The notes under the pieces: generated by a model
Databases searched by the model: none
What the model saw: only the letters and a program-made list of their open reading frames with translations
Told to the model about the DNA's origin: nothing
Part shown: piece after piece, positions 1-25,184 of the stretch
How the letters are laid out: each line of letters opens with the position of its first letter
Position numbering within the stretch: position 1 is the first letter of the stretch
Assembly: GCA_963978895.1 (NCBI GenBank)
Contig: OZ022238.1
Location: 41,298,134 to 41,362,133, forward strand
Length of the DNA: 64,000 nt
Source of the DNA: Erpobdella octoculata
Taxonomy: Eukaryota; Annelida; Clitellata; Hirudinida; Erpobdellidae
Direction of reading: 5' to 3'
Program-made: the position numbers and the translations under genes

Positions 1-2467
1 GACTCCACATCACAAAGGGTAGGATCTTTGGCCACTCCTTGGGATGTTCAAAGGCTAACTTGAACAGCATCTGCTTCAAGGTTTTGTTGCATCTCTCCAC
101 CAGTCCTGTTGCTTCCGGGTGACCAGGAGTATTAAAGCGTGGAGAGCAACCCAATACTCGTAAAAACTCCTGAGTCAGCTTACTCGTGAAATTAGTTCCA
201 CGATCCGAACTTATGACGTTCGGTATAGAAAAATTCATAAAAAACTGAAGTAAGACTTCACATACCGCCTTTGCTTCTAGTGATCGTAAGGGGTACGCCG
301 CTGGCCAGCGAGAAAACTTATCAATTATTACCAAAGCGTAATTAACTAATGGTTTTGCTTTAACGGGATCTGATTCAGTGATGAGAGGACCGATGCAGTC
401 GATCATTAAATGCGAGAAAGGTCGCTCGTCACCTCGCGGAATGGGTTGGATGGGAACCCGATCCTTGACCCGAGAAGGTGCTCGCTTTTGACAGATCTCA
501 CACGATTCGCAATAGGTTTTGACTTTACTCTCTATATCTGGGAACCAAAAGTTGAGTCGAATACGCTGACTAGTCGACTTGGCAGCCAGATGACCCGCAC
601 AAACTGAGTCATGCGCCATTTTTAATACCAGGGGAACCCTCACCTCGGGAAGGCATAGCTGGTGTAACTGTAATCCCCACAGATTTTCCCTATGATATAA
701 CAGCCCGTCTCTCACCATAAAACTTTTTTTTTCCTTTTCCCCAAACTTCCACACCTGTTTAAGGGTACCACATAATTTTTGTTCCTGGCGGAAGTGGGTC
801 GGATCTGCTGAGGCCGGACCGCTCTGTACCGGCATAATGTCCTGAATCGTCCCGTTCGTATTGTCTGGCCTTACACTTTCAACATCTGTTGGCGACGTGC
901 CGCCGTCCTTTTCTATATGTATGGTTGCTGCGCTAGCTGTAATCATTTCGTAGGATTCCAATGCTTGAATTCTTTTGACTACACTAGGAGTTAAGAGGGC
1001 TTCCTCCCGGAGGTTATCTACCACTGCAAACCACTCTTTAATCGTCGGGGCTATGCTAACATATTGGTCATCAGAGAAATAAGGCCTTATAGTTAGTTCA
1101 ACCAGAGTAACCGGTTGCTCGATACCCACTATCGCTCCCCGCAACACGCCTTGACGTTGTATGGGGCATTGATGAATATCAACCAAACTGGCCCTTATAC
1201 AGCAACGATTGGCTCCACTGTCGTTGAGGGCTCTCACTGGTGCAACATCGCCGATCCTTACATTAAGGAAATAACTTTCGAACGCCTCATTATCTACTCC
1301 TAGAGGATCTACGTGACATATATTAGCTCTAGTGGGGTTGCGTGGGCAGAGCTGACTTGCATGACCCACTTCCTGGCAATTAGTACATACTTTAGTTCCG
1401 CGACACTCGCGTGCCTCGTGACCTAGTTTACCGCAGTTGTAGCACTTTCGAATGTTACCGCTTGCGCTAGTTTTCGAGGGTTGAGGAATAGGCCGTGCAC
1501 AAGTCGGAGGAGCTACAGGTGGTCTATCCCGTTGTAGGCCAGTCGATTCCTCTTCGTCCCTTGACCGAGAATGAATTTTGGATGCTGTGTTATGTAATAT
1601 GTCTTTATGTAGCAGAACATAGTTGTCTGCGTGCTCAGCAACTTGCTTATGGCAATTATCGACTTCACCTGGACGATCAATGACATAATTTAAACAGTCC
1701 CGGGGAAGTATTTGCTTGATCTTATCGGCACATAAGATGCTTACTACTCGGTCGTAACTGCCATCTGCACCACAGCTATCTAAATAATATGTGCAGAGGT
1801 TGTGTATTCTGGTAGCAAACGTTGTAAATGATTCGTCGCGCATGCGCTGCGCGTTATCGAAGGCGTTCTTAAGTGTGGCAGGATGAATACCATATTCCCG
1901 AAGAATCGCTTGTTTTAGGAAATGGTAATTATACCGCTGTTCTACGGGTATACGGTATAATAAATTATCCGCTCGCGCCGCCACTATGCCTTTAAGCATT
2001 TCCCCTTGGTCAGATATATCGATCCCCTGGCAACGGCATTCGTCCTCCAGATATTTAAAAAACGCCGGTAACTCGACCTTTTCCGTAGGGAATGGCATTA
2101 ATCCTGCCTTAACAATGTTTACCTTGCGAATATAGGTCTCCCGTTCGAAATTATGCACGCCATAACCATCATCGCGTGCATGCCGTGATTGTGACTCCGC
2201 CAACTTCACTTCCTTCTCTATCTCAGCTAATTTTATACGCATCGCACGCTCCTCTCTTTCTTTCTCTTTGCGGTCCTCACGCTCCTCTCTTTCTTTCTCT
2301 TTGCGGTCCTCACGCTCCTCCTGTCTTATCCTCTCCGCTAAATCTTTCTCGTATTGTATTCCTGTAAAACTTATGTTACGCCTTAGTGGCGACTCCTCTC
2401 CCTGCGATTCATTTTCAGAATCAATCCGTGAGCTTTTCTCCGCCACCATTGATATCGGTGTATTCAT
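1..2467 (-). CDS. Ty3/Gypsy-type Gag-protease-integrase polyprotein (partial, open at window edge)
   Basis: Reading the minus strand from the ATG at 2467 gives 822 codons without a stop, open at position 1. An in-frame TGA lies just upstream of the start. Order: a charged N-terminal region with an 11-residue repeat (REDRKEKEREE, around residues 40-65); a Gag-like segment; two CCHC zinc knuckles at about residues 342-375 (CYNCGKLGHEAREC, CTNCQEVGHASQLC); an aspartic protease with NDSGA at 415-419; an H2C2 integrase zinc finger from about H619 (AGHLAAK, CESCEIC); and an integrase core with D690, D755 and E791, giving the D-x(n)-D-x35-E spacing (MIDCIGPL, SSDRGTNF, GLVERCN). Only about 200 residues separate protease and integrase finger, too few for reverse transcriptase plus RNase H, and no YxDD motif is seen. 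Either RT follows integrase outside the window or it was deleted in frame. Codons look intact, suggesting a young copy. Confidence 0.9.
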   Translation of the reverse strand, partial: MNTPISMVAEKSSRIDSENESQGEESPLRRNISFTGIQYEKDLAERIRQEEREDRKEKEREEREDRKEKEREERAMRIKLAEIEKEVKLAESQSRHARDDGYGVHNFERETYIRKVNIVKAGLMPFPTEKVELPAFFKYLEDECRCQGIDISDQGEMLKGIVAARADNLLYRIPVEQRYNYHFLKQAILREYGIHPATLKNAFDNAQRMRDESFTTFATRIHNLCTYYLDSCGADGSYDRVVSILCADKIKQILPRDCLNYVIDRPGEVDNCHKQVAEHADNYVLLHKDILHNTASKIHSRSRDEEESTGLQRDRPPVAPPTCARPIPQPSKTSASGNIRKCYNCGKLGHEARECRGTKVCTNCQEVGHASQLCPRNPTRANICHVDPLGVDNEAFESYFLNVRIGDVAPVRALNDSGANRCCIRASLVDIHQCPIQRQGVLRGAIVGIEQPVTLVELTIRPYFSDDQYVSIAPTIKEWFAVVDNLREEALLTPSVVKRIQALESYEMITASAATIHIEKDGGTSPTDVESVRPDNTNGTIQDIMPVQSGPASADPTHFRQEQKLCGTLKQVWKFGEKEKKSFMVRDGLLYHRENLWGLQLHQLCLPEVRVPLVLKMAHDSVCAGHLAAKSTSQRIRLNFWFPDIESKVKTYCESCEICQKRAPSRVKDRVPIQPIPRGDERPFSHLMIDCIGPLITESDPVKAKPLVNYALVIIDKFSRWPAAYPLRSLEAKAVCEVLLQFFMNFSIPNVISSDRGTNFTSKLTQEFLRVLGCSPRFNTPGHPEATGLVERCNKTLKQMLFKLAFEHPKEWPKILPFVMWS

Positions 2468-2636
2468 TATCCTAACTACCTTAATTGATCACTCACCTAC
2501 AGCACTCACAATAACTTCCTAATGATAAATAAAAAAAAACTAACCGAATCCACACAGAAAATTTCCTTGATTCTTTGGCGAGACTTTGGTTGAGTAGGCC
2601 CGTTCCTTGTGATGAAGATCAGCGATGTTGATGCTG

Positions 2637-2654
2637 ATCCTGTCGACTGCGCCA
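2637..2654 (-). other. Primer-binding site of the LTR element, tRNA-Ser-like
   Basis: On the minus strand TGGCGCAGTCGACAGGAT follows the LTR end after a 4-base spacer. Its complement ends GACTGCGCCA, like the 3' end of a serine tRNA including CCA. It lies between LTR and coding region, as a minus-strand primer site should. Confidence 0.65.
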
Positions 2655-2658
2655 GAAA

Positions 2659-3110
2659 TGTAACGTCGGTTGTCCGATGAGGAAAATCTTCAACAGGAGC
2701 CGGCGTTCAGGTTCTTATTTATTTAGACACCACAAGTTCTGAGGTACCCACAAACTTTATCAGCTCCCAAGGTACAACACACAGAGAAATCAAATCAACA
2801 ACTTAGCACGAAGTCAGGCACGAAGCACGAAACAATAATTTAATAGCACAAAGCAAAGCACTAAGCACACAGCAACAATTTATTAGCACGAAGCAAAGCA
2901 CGAAGCACACAGCAACAATTTAGTAGCACGAAGCAAAGCACGAAGCACCGAAACCAATATAATCCTCTTTTAAAAACAAATCCGTCCTATCGTCACATAG
3001 CATAGAAATAAAAGATAAAATAATAGATATTTAATTTAATACCCCAGATAAAAAAATAAATAATAAAAAAAATAAAAATAATTATTTACGAATTAGTAAC
3101 AACCGTTACA
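2659..3110 (-). repeat. 5' LTR (452 bp) of the Gag-protease-integrase element
   Basis: On the plus strand the LTR starts TGTAACG and ends CGTTACA, a perfect 7-bp terminal inverted repeat with the canonical TG...CA ends. It abuts the primer-binding site. Inside, a 40-bp unit (TAGCAC-AAGCAAAGCAC...) repeats about three times from 2844 to 2960. The matching 3' LTR would lie left of the window. Confidence 0.8.
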
Positions 3111-4222
3111 GGTACTATATAGATCTATTTTTAGAATACCGTTATTTGAATAAAATACAAGACAAGTTATGTTTTATTGCTATATAAATTGATGTTTTTT
3201 GCACTAATTAATAATTATGATTGGGTTTAAAATGTTAAAAATGCAATCGAAAATTAACAATATTAAAATATAACATATTTAATAATACACAATTTCAAAT
3301 TTAAAAATGCACGAATTTTTTTAAAGATACACACTTTGTATATTAATACACAGTTAAAATAGACTAGGATAAAGATTCTATTTTTCACGTTCCACGGATG
3401 AGGTGTTTTAGTATGTAATTTTAAGTAGTCAATTCTGTATGCAGCCTAATAATCACTCGATGGAGAAGATGACAAATTTAACCATTACGACAGAATATAA
3501 TTCAATGAATCTTTTTAAACGGCTCAATTCATAGACGCTCTGCTTTTAAATATCACTTGAGGCATAGAAAGGTAGATTACGGGGTTTCATAACATCAGTC
3601 CAATCTTGCAAAATAAAAAAAAACTGGAAATGTTGGCGATGTGTGTGTCAGAAAACAAAAGGCTTAACTTGAAATAATTGACGTATCTTAGTCACCAGCC
3701 AGGTTCTTTTATTTTGAAAATTTAATTTAAAATTAAAACTCGAAATGTTTAAAGTTCTTTTATTTAATATCATCTGTTGTCTCTATGTTACTGCTATTTA
3801 TATCTCTTAGCAAGTTTTCGACCAGCTTCAGTAAAACAAAACTTTGTTTGCCATTTTTTAGACAGTTATAACCAGACTGGCATCAAAACCTGTTGCATAA
3901 CAAGCATATTAAAAAAAACAAAAATGTTTAAAACTGAAACTATATGTGAACAACGTGTTTCTACGGTACAATTTATTTTGATTTTCAAAATCAGCTTAAA
4001 AAACTGAGTAAGTAGGTTAAATTTAATTAAAATTGTTGCAGTGGTATCAAAATGGTATCGAGTTACAGACAGACGAACTTAGCTAATCATTAGACCGGAA
4101 GTGCAAACCACCTATATTTTCTTCACACCAATGCCGCCGAAATTTCTTGATCGCCTCACTACCGCCAAAAATATGTTGGGGAACTACTGATGATTTTTAA
4201 ATTTATTTTATTTTACCTATTA
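3111..4222. other. AT-rich intergenic stretch, nothing recognised
   Basis: No splice-framed coding segment, terminal repeat or RNA gene was recognised here. Only short, shadow-like open frames occur, for example at 3777-4007. Confidence 0.5.
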
Positions 4223-4340
4223 AGTGGGAACGGGAAAGCAAGCGGGAGCGGGAGAGCAAGCGGGAAAGGAAACGGGAGCGAGAAAGAAAAACGATAGAAA
4301 AACCTGTAAAAACCCCGGGCAACGCCGAGTACTCCGCTAG
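4223..4340 (+). mobile_element. Helitron-like 3' fragment
   Basis: A G-rich minisatellite body (AGCGGGAGCGGGAGAG units) is followed by CCCCGGGCAACGCCGAG and ends in CTAG next to a T. Hairpin plus CTAG|T is the 3' signature of Helitrons. The same terminus recurs at 20.67, 39.22 and 44.66 kb. The 5' end is missing. Confidence 0.6.
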
Positions 4341-4441
4341 TAATAATATAAACAAATCAAATTAGATAATTCTATAACTAAATAAGTAATCATTTTGGTT
4401 GGCAATAGTTTAAAGTTTACGTGAAATGCTAACATTAAAAC

Positions 4442-4659
4442 TAGAGTACTGGACGAATGGGCTGGGTTGGGCCTTAAATTTAGGGTTTTCAAATGAGCCG
4501 GACCGGATTTGTAGTCTAGCCAGACCGGGCCAAAATTTTTGTTGCCAATGATAAGGATTTTAGACCTGTAAAAACGGGCTGAGGCAGACCCAAATTAGAC
4601 GGACCGGGCCGAGCCAAGTTACCGACGGGTCGCGAAATATCAGCCCGTGCAGTACTCTA
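4442..4659. mobile_element. hAT-like MITE (218 bp)
   Basis: Terminal inverted repeats TAGAGTACTG / CAGTACTCTA are flanked by a near-perfect 8-bp target duplication (ATTAAAAC / ATTCAAAC). The interior is GGGCC-rich with no coding capacity. An 8-bp duplication fits the hAT superfamily. Confidence 0.65.
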
Positions 4660-4895
4660 ATTCAAACATTCAGATCAAAATTATTAATTAAATAATTATA
4701 CTTGCTGAGCTAAATTAAAAAAACATCGTTCTCCCGAAAATGTGTTTGGAAAAAAATTAATTAAATTTAGCAGAAATGAAATCAATCCTGTGTTTCTGTG
4801 TGCTTATGTGTATTATTATGTGCTTATTCGTATTATTATGTGCTTATGCGTATTAGTATGTGCTTATGTGTATCATTATGTGCTCATGTGTATTA

Positions 4896-5643
4896 TAGAG
4901 AGTGACACGGTAATACCGACCGCGGTAAATACCGCGGTTACCGCGGTTATACCGCGGCAACGGGAACAAATTTCAATAATTTCACCATTACAGCGCGGTA
5001 ACGGGGAAAAATGGGGGGGGGAAATTTGCGGTAATGGGGAAAATTTTGACGGTAATTCCGCGGGAACGGTAATGAAGTTTTAAAGTAATTTTTAAAAATT
5101 CAAAAAAAATTTTTTAAATTTTTTTTGTACTTTGTTTTATCGTCTTTGTACTTTGTTTAGCTAATTCTACCGGACTATCTTTCTTTTTGTATTTCATTTC
5201 GGTTGAATGTCTTGGTCTTGAATCGGTTTAATTTCAATAGTACATTTTCGCTTGTAGTTTTAAATAACATGGAAATGGAAAAATGCGACATCGAAAAAAT
5301 TAATTTCAATTAAAAGTGAACGCTTGCGATTCGACAAATGTCAAGGCACTCATGGATTGAAGAACTAATATTTTTTACTTTCTTATTTCATTTAAAACAT
5401 AACTATATTTTTGCAATTTATTTTAATAATTAACTTCAAAATAAACTTGCATAAAAATTTAAAATGCGGGGACAATGAGGGTTTGGGAATGATAGCTGCG
5501 GGGATGGGACAGATATTGAGGGGATGGGGTGGGGATGGGGTGGGGATGGGGACATGGGGCGAGGGGACAGTGCGGGGACGGGAAGAGAGTTTTCTTTGCG
5601 GGGTGGGGATGGGGAAGAAATGTTGTCCCCGTGTCACTCTCTA
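4896..5643. mobile_element. hAT-like non-autonomous element (748 bp), perfect target duplication
   Basis: Terminal inverted repeats TAGAGAGTGACACGG / CCGTGTCACTCTCTA are flanked by an exact 8-bp duplication GTGTATTA (4888-4895 and 5644-5651). Subterminal sequence is biased: ACCGCGGT-type repeats on the left, GGGGATGGGG runs on the right. Open frames inside are composition artefacts. No transposase remnant was seen. Confidence 0.8.
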
Positions 5644-6016
5644 GTGTATTATACACATATTTCCACACTTTATGATACCACTAAACTATTAAATTGATCC
5701 GCAAAAATTAGATGTTCTATGTTTAACAAATGTTTTCATGGTGTACAGGTGTTTTGTTTTTTAATTCTATTGACGTTTTAGAAACAAATCGGAGCTATTT
5801 TTTTACAGTATAAATGATGTCAATAAATGATGTCACTTATTTAGGGAAAGAGGAGTCATACATTTGTGACAAGGTGTGACAAAAAGAGAGATATTTGAGA
5901 AATGTAATGTTATATTTGAAAATATAATTATTATTTAAATACGTCAAATAACTGGACGATTTATTCATTGAATATTAACACAAAATTAGAATAATTTAAT
6001 TCATGTTTAATAGTCT

Positions 6017-6382
6017 TCTATAAATGAAAATATGACTGTCTGTCTGTGTGTTTGTTTGTCCTTAATGCATTGCTAGACCATTTATCCGATCGTAATGAAA
6101 TTTTCACATAACCTGGAAAATCCATATAAGATGTTTTTTTTGAACAAAATTGAGATCGGTCAAAAAATGAGCAGAAGCGAGAGAGCGAGCGGAAACGGGA
6201 AAGCGAGCGGGAACTGGAGAATGAGCAGAAACGGGAACGAAAAAGCGAATGATAAAGGGAAAGCGACCGGGAACGGGAGAGCAAGCGGCAACGGGAAAGC
6301 GACCGGGAACGGAAAAGCGACCGAGAGCGGAAGAGTAAGTGGGGAAGGAAACGAGAGCGAGGGAGAAAAACGATAGAAAAAC
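6017..6382 (+). mobile_element. Helitron-like copy, 3' end lost
   Basis: It starts TCTATAAATG followed by the family segment GATCGTAATGAAATTTTCAC and a purine-rich minisatellite (GCGACCGGGAACGG units, 6170-6350). The family tail CGATAGAAAAAC is present, but the hairpin and CTAG terminus are not. Confidence 0.6.
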
Positions 6383-7370
6383 TTCTTATTTTATTAGCAT
6401 CAAAGAAATTTAAACAAAATAAATGTCAGCTAGGTTCAAAATTTAAGTTTATTCTTAATATTTTATAGCTTTGTTTCATTTGCAATTGAATGGAATTTTT
6501 TGGGGAAGGGGAGGGAGGGAGACAAGCATTGTGCCGTCATATTTGGGGAGGTATGACATTTTGTGACGATGTGTCACAGCGATGAGAGGAAGTAAAAAAT
6601 CGGCCCCTCCACAAATTAAATCAACAAATTCTTAATTCTTATAGATAAGAATTATTGGATCATCTCATGACAAAAACAAATTTATTGACTTGCGTAATAC
6701 GCGTTATTTCAACACATGTCATTACAAAACATAAAAAATCGTAGCTGTAAAGTTTCTATTACATGCATCGTGAACTCTAGAGTGTACCAAACGTGCCAAC
6801 AGACCGCCCCGTCTTTTACAGCTAGAGTGACAGTTGAACAAACCGTCATCAATTTGAGTCAAAGGATCTTTTGCGCCAAGACGGTGTTATGTCGTATTAA
6901 ATGCAGTCAGCCAATGAAAAGAACTCTTGCTCGTTTTACTCGAAGAACTTTATGCTGTTAACTTGTCACTGAAAATATTTTAAATTAAAATTGTTTTAGA
7001 TAAAATTATTTTATTGTGAAATATCAACCACAGTTTTGCACTTTGAAATTTTGTTAACTAATAAAAATACCGTTTTAAAAATGTGTTTATTAGTAATTTT
7101 TAAACTTTTGAATGCTGAAAAAGAGAGTATTTTTTGGACTGAGTTATATTCATTAAAAAATTTTTTGTAAATGAAATTTTTTATTAATACAAACATTTTT
7201 TGTAAGTGCTTCTGACTTCTTCTGGAGCTATATAAATAAATTACAAATAAGACGAAATGCCACTTAATTAAACCCAGGATATTAACGCCGAAATGGCTCA
7301 GCTCATATAGAATTAGTTCCATCAGTTCCATGTTAATTATTTTTTAGTGACAGCATTAAACATGGTTCGG
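6383..7370. other. Intergenic stretch, nothing recognised
   Basis: AT-rich sequence. The open frame at 6716-6961 shows no family resemblance, splice context or codon signature that I can support. Confidence 0.45.
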
Positions 7371-7378
7371 ATTGTATA

Positions 7379-8157
7379 CATGGGCGCCCGCCGGGGGAGG
7401 AGGCAAGGGACACTTGTCTCCTAGATTGCTTGATTAAAAACTTTTTAAGACAAAAATAAACAATTTATAATTAAAACATTTATAATTAATTGTAAAAAAA
7501 CTGTGACTTTTTCCATTGTCATATTGATATCATCATTATCTTCGGGGATGCATCCCACCGATGCTCTACATTTTACTCCATTCTAAACACTATGATGCGT
7601 AAAAATTATCCAGAATCACTGATACACCACTGGTTAAATAGTTTATTCTTGGTATAATATTCATTTCAGCTTGTATTTATGTATAGTTGTTGGCAGTGCT
7701 GGGGCTGTTGTGTAAATGGGCCTCAAGAAACAATGGTGTGGTTTTTACTGATGAATGACTATTGTTTGATTGTATCCTCTCAGTTACATACATTTTTTTT
7801 AGCTTTTTATGCAAAGCCTTAAAGTTACACACATTTCTATCTAACAATGACAGTTTGGCTGTGTAGGAGATATAAAGCTATTAAAATAAAGCATTTTTGT
7901 AATTTTCAGCGTGTTTTCATACATTTTGGAATTTTTTTATGATGTAAAATAAAATAAAGTTAACTGAAAATTGAACTTTATATACCCAATTTTAAAGAGA
8001 AAAATTCAAATATTTTATTGGGGCACAATTGAGCCCTAAGACCTTACACAATTTTGGAAAGAAAAAAGAAGAAACGGGAGAGAGAATACGAAAGATAAGG
8101 CGAAGAGATAAAAAATAAAAAGTTTGTCCCCTGCAAAAATTCCTGAAGGCGCCCATG
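7379..8157. mobile_element. hAT-like non-autonomous element (779 bp), perfect target duplication
   Basis: Perfect 10-bp terminal inverted repeats CATGGGCGCC / GGCGCCCATG are flanked by an exact 8-bp duplication ATTGTATA (7371-7378 and 8158-8165). The interior is AT-rich without transposase similarity. Confidence 0.8.
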
Positions 8158-8718
8158 ATTGTATACGAGCCATCTTAGGTTAAATTTATATTGATACATT
8201 TTTCTTCTAATTTGCGTTCTTAGAACTCCACGCTGTATACAAGTTAAATGAAATAAATAAGTAATTATATGTTTTCAAACTAATCTAATGCAAAAACTAA
8301 AATAAACTACGTCTTAAGAAACATTGAGTTAACTAGATGTAATTTATAAAATCAAAACAAAATAACTTAATAGTGATTTGCAAGATTTTTTTCGACAATA
8401 TAGAAATATTCTAAAACACTTATGTTTATTTATTCAATAAGCAAAACGAAAAAAAACTCGCTTCAACGACAACTAGCTGTTTGTCTCCTCATCAATCAAT
8501 CAACGCTCTTTGTCCACATGAAGATTTGCATTTGCAAACCCGATAAGGTGTCCACCGTGGTTCTGCTGTTTAGAATGAAAAACAAACTAAAAACAAACAA
8601 AGTATAAAAAAAAAGATTTCTTTTTATGTTGTTCTTATTCGTACCTCTTTCACTGTCATCAAGCACCAAGGTACCAGAGCACCGATGAACGGAGGTGTCA
8701 GGGCACTGGAGCATTTAT

Positions 8719-8841
8719 GCATCGAGATGAGAAAGTATCTGGACCCTATAGCACCGATGCATCGAGATGAGGAAGTATCTGGACCCTATAGCACCGATAC
8801 ATCGAGATATAGAAGTGTAAGGACCCTATAGCACCGATATA
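8719..8841. repeat. 40-bp minisatellite, about three copies
   Basis: The unit starts GCATCGAGATGAGGAAGTAT and ends GACCCTATAGCACCGAT, recurring at 8719, 8759 and 8799 with a few substitutions. Degenerate partial units lie just upstream (8660-8715). There are no unique spacers, so it is not a CRISPR-like array. Confidence 0.75.
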
Positions 8842-9476
8842 ACAAAGTCTCGAACTTAATACCAAACAAGACTTTTTGCAACATTGACTCAGCTTACCAG
8901 TAGCCTGAAAAGCAATTTTTAGTTTCCAGCCACATCCACGGATACACAAACTGATGGAAATTGTTGGGAAACTTGAATGGATGGAAACAATAACTCATGT
9001 ATTGTTCTACAGTTATTTTTCCTGGAGCTTGTGGAAATTTTTGCTTTACCTCTTTGTTTTAATGAGGATATTTGAAATGAAAGTTTGAAAAACCGTTGAA
9101 ACGTCCATTATTGAGTAGAAACCAGGAAATTATATTTTGCAATTTTACAACTTAACACTTTTTAAACAGATCAAGGATTACATTTTTCTTATTTTTACTA
9201 AAAATTTCTTTGTAATTTAATTAACTTTTTAAAACCGAGAATTATACCGAATTATTTTTAAAAATATTCATGAAAATAAATAATTATATTTTGTGCACTC
9301 AAAAAAAGTTGAAAACGAAAGTTTTTGCACAAATCAAATAATTTGCTTTTTTCGTAATTTTCTCCCTGACGTTTCTGGAATTTCCAATGCAGGTACCTGA
9401 AAAAAAACTAGAAAACTATGACAACTTAGGTGACAATGTTTTCTGGTTGCAATATTGATGCTGATGGTAGAGACCC

Positions 9477-9655
<179 letters not shown>

Positions 9656-9859
9656 TATAATAATGATGGCGGCGATAATGGTTACGATGATGATTGATGA
9701 TGGTTGATGAGAGATGAATAAAAATCACAATAGATTGGAAGCTATCGATCAAACACGTGGATTGAATTTGAAGTACGAAAACAATAATTTGAGGAACACT
9801 CCTCTATGCAATGTGACTGTTTTATGATGAAATTGTATTAAAAGGCTGCAAACATTTCA

Positions 9860-23959
<14,100 letters not shown>

Positions 23960-24102
23960 TGGTCATTTTTAGAAAAATCAGAAATTTTAGATTTTTACTT
24001 TGATTGAATTTCGTTTTAGCTTGTGGTAATTTTATACAAAAGTGGTTGTTTTGTCTTTTTTAAGTATTTTAGTTTCTACTTCAAATTTTTAATGTGTTTT
24101 GT

Positions 24103-24108
24103 AATAAA
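24103..24108 (+). promoter_or_regulatory. PKG polyadenylation signal
   Basis: AATAAA (followed by AATAAAATG) lies 144 bp after the PKG stop, giving a short 3' UTR. Confidence 0.6.
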
Positions 24109-24765
24109 ATAAAATGAAACAAAACGCAGAAAATTGCAAGAAAAGACACATCAATACCATTTTTTGTCCCGACAAATTTATTTCTTGTTTAATTAAATAT
24201 TTGAAAGTAGCTGGGTGGGTTTGGAAGTGATTAGAGAACTGAAACATCACCAACAGAGCGTAAGAGTCACCACCGTCGTCATCCACTAAGTCATCTAAGT
24301 CATCCACTGAGTCTGCCATCGTCATCATCGTCGTTTTCGCCCCACTTTTCTTCCACTCTTTTTCTCGTGATTCCAAAATGCAATTAATCTTTAAAAAATA
24401 GACAAAGAATGCGACCGAAATAAGCTCCTTTTTCTCAAAAAAAAAATATTTCAACGTTCTCAAGCGCTGGCTCGATTCCAGTTTCAGGCTCCAAAAAGGG
24501 AATCAATCAGCAACTCTTCTCCTTCTCTTTCTTCCTTCCTCCCGAACTCGTCAATTGTTTTAAATTAATGGTGACAAATCTTCAAAGTCAACATCGTTTC
24601 TGTAAGAAATATTTTCGAAATAAAATCAAATTTATTAAGAAATAATAATACAAATATTATATTAACAAATTTTCTCTTATTTGAACTTTGACGATAATTC
24701 AAAAGTCTATCAGTTTTTGTTGTTTTTAGAACATAATATAAATGCTTTTTTTAAAACTAAATTGC
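24109..24765. other. Convergent 3' intergenic space between PKG and linker 1
   Basis: AT-rich. The minus-strand open frame at 24089-24463 overlaps the PKG polyA region and has no family resemblance. No further gene was seen. Confidence 0.5.
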
Positions 24766-24771
24766 TTTATT
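24766..24771 (-). promoter_or_regulatory. Linker 1 polyadenylation signal
   Basis: AATAAA on the minus strand, about 170 bp after the linker 1 stop codon. Confidence 0.5.
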
Positions 24772-24938
24772 TAAAAAAATAGTCTCTTCCTGATTAGATG
24801 ATCGAAAGTTTGTTAATTTTTTTAAGAAAAAAAGAATTAAAGAAAGAAAAACGGCGGTAAAGTTGATAAAAGTTATTTAAAAATTAATCGTAATTTTTTG
24901 TGAATGAAATTAATAAACTGACTTGTTTTGGTTGCGAT

Positions 24939-25184
24939 TTAGTGAAATTCTTCGTATTTCTCAAAGCTGAACTTCGCGCACGCCTCATCATCTGAAGTAT
25001 GAACAACACCGATGAATCTGTCGAAGTGTACGCCGTCGAAGTCGGCAGTCAGATGGAGACCGTCACCTTCAGGGGCCTCAAAGCTGACTGCGTGGGAGCC
25101 GTAGTTGTAGAGGCCGTGCAAGGTCAAGGACACTTCACCATCAACATCGTCGTTTGAGTATTCAATTCTCAATGAAATGTCGAC
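24939..25184 (-). CDS. Linker 1 exon 4: linker domain, C-terminus
   Basis: Acceptor TTCAAAG. It reads VDISLRIEYSNDDVDGEVSL then TLHGLYNYGSHAVSFEAPEG and ends KYEEFH with TAA at 24939-24941. Confidence 0.92.
   Translation of the reverse strand, partial: VDISLRIEYSNDDVDGEVSLTLHGLYNYGSHAVSFEAPEGDGLHLTADFDGVHFDRFIGVVHTSDDEACAKFSFEKYEEFH

Noticed and set aside
2637..2654. Possible tRNA gene fragments (also 13808-13825)
   Set aside because: Only the 18-nt 3' ends match tRNAs, exactly at LTR borders, so they are primer-binding sites. No cloverleaf is present.
2844..2960. Regular 40-bp repeats that could recall a CRISPR array
   Set aside because: There are no unique spacers and the host is a eukaryote; these are tandem units inside an LTR. 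The 8719-8841 repeat is likewise a minisatellite.
5392..5668. Pro/His-rich and Gly-rich frames
   Set aside because: Composition artefact of the GGGGATGGGG subterminal repeats of a hAT-like element.
6018..6376. SR-repeat-like frames (also at 20366-20672, 39236-39442, 44681-44946)
   Set aside because: They arise from the purine-rich minisatellite of the Helitron-like family; similar frames appear on both strands.
24089..24463. Minus-strand 124-residue frame
   Set aside because: It is antisense to the PKG 3' end and polyA region, with low-complexity sequence and no family similarity.
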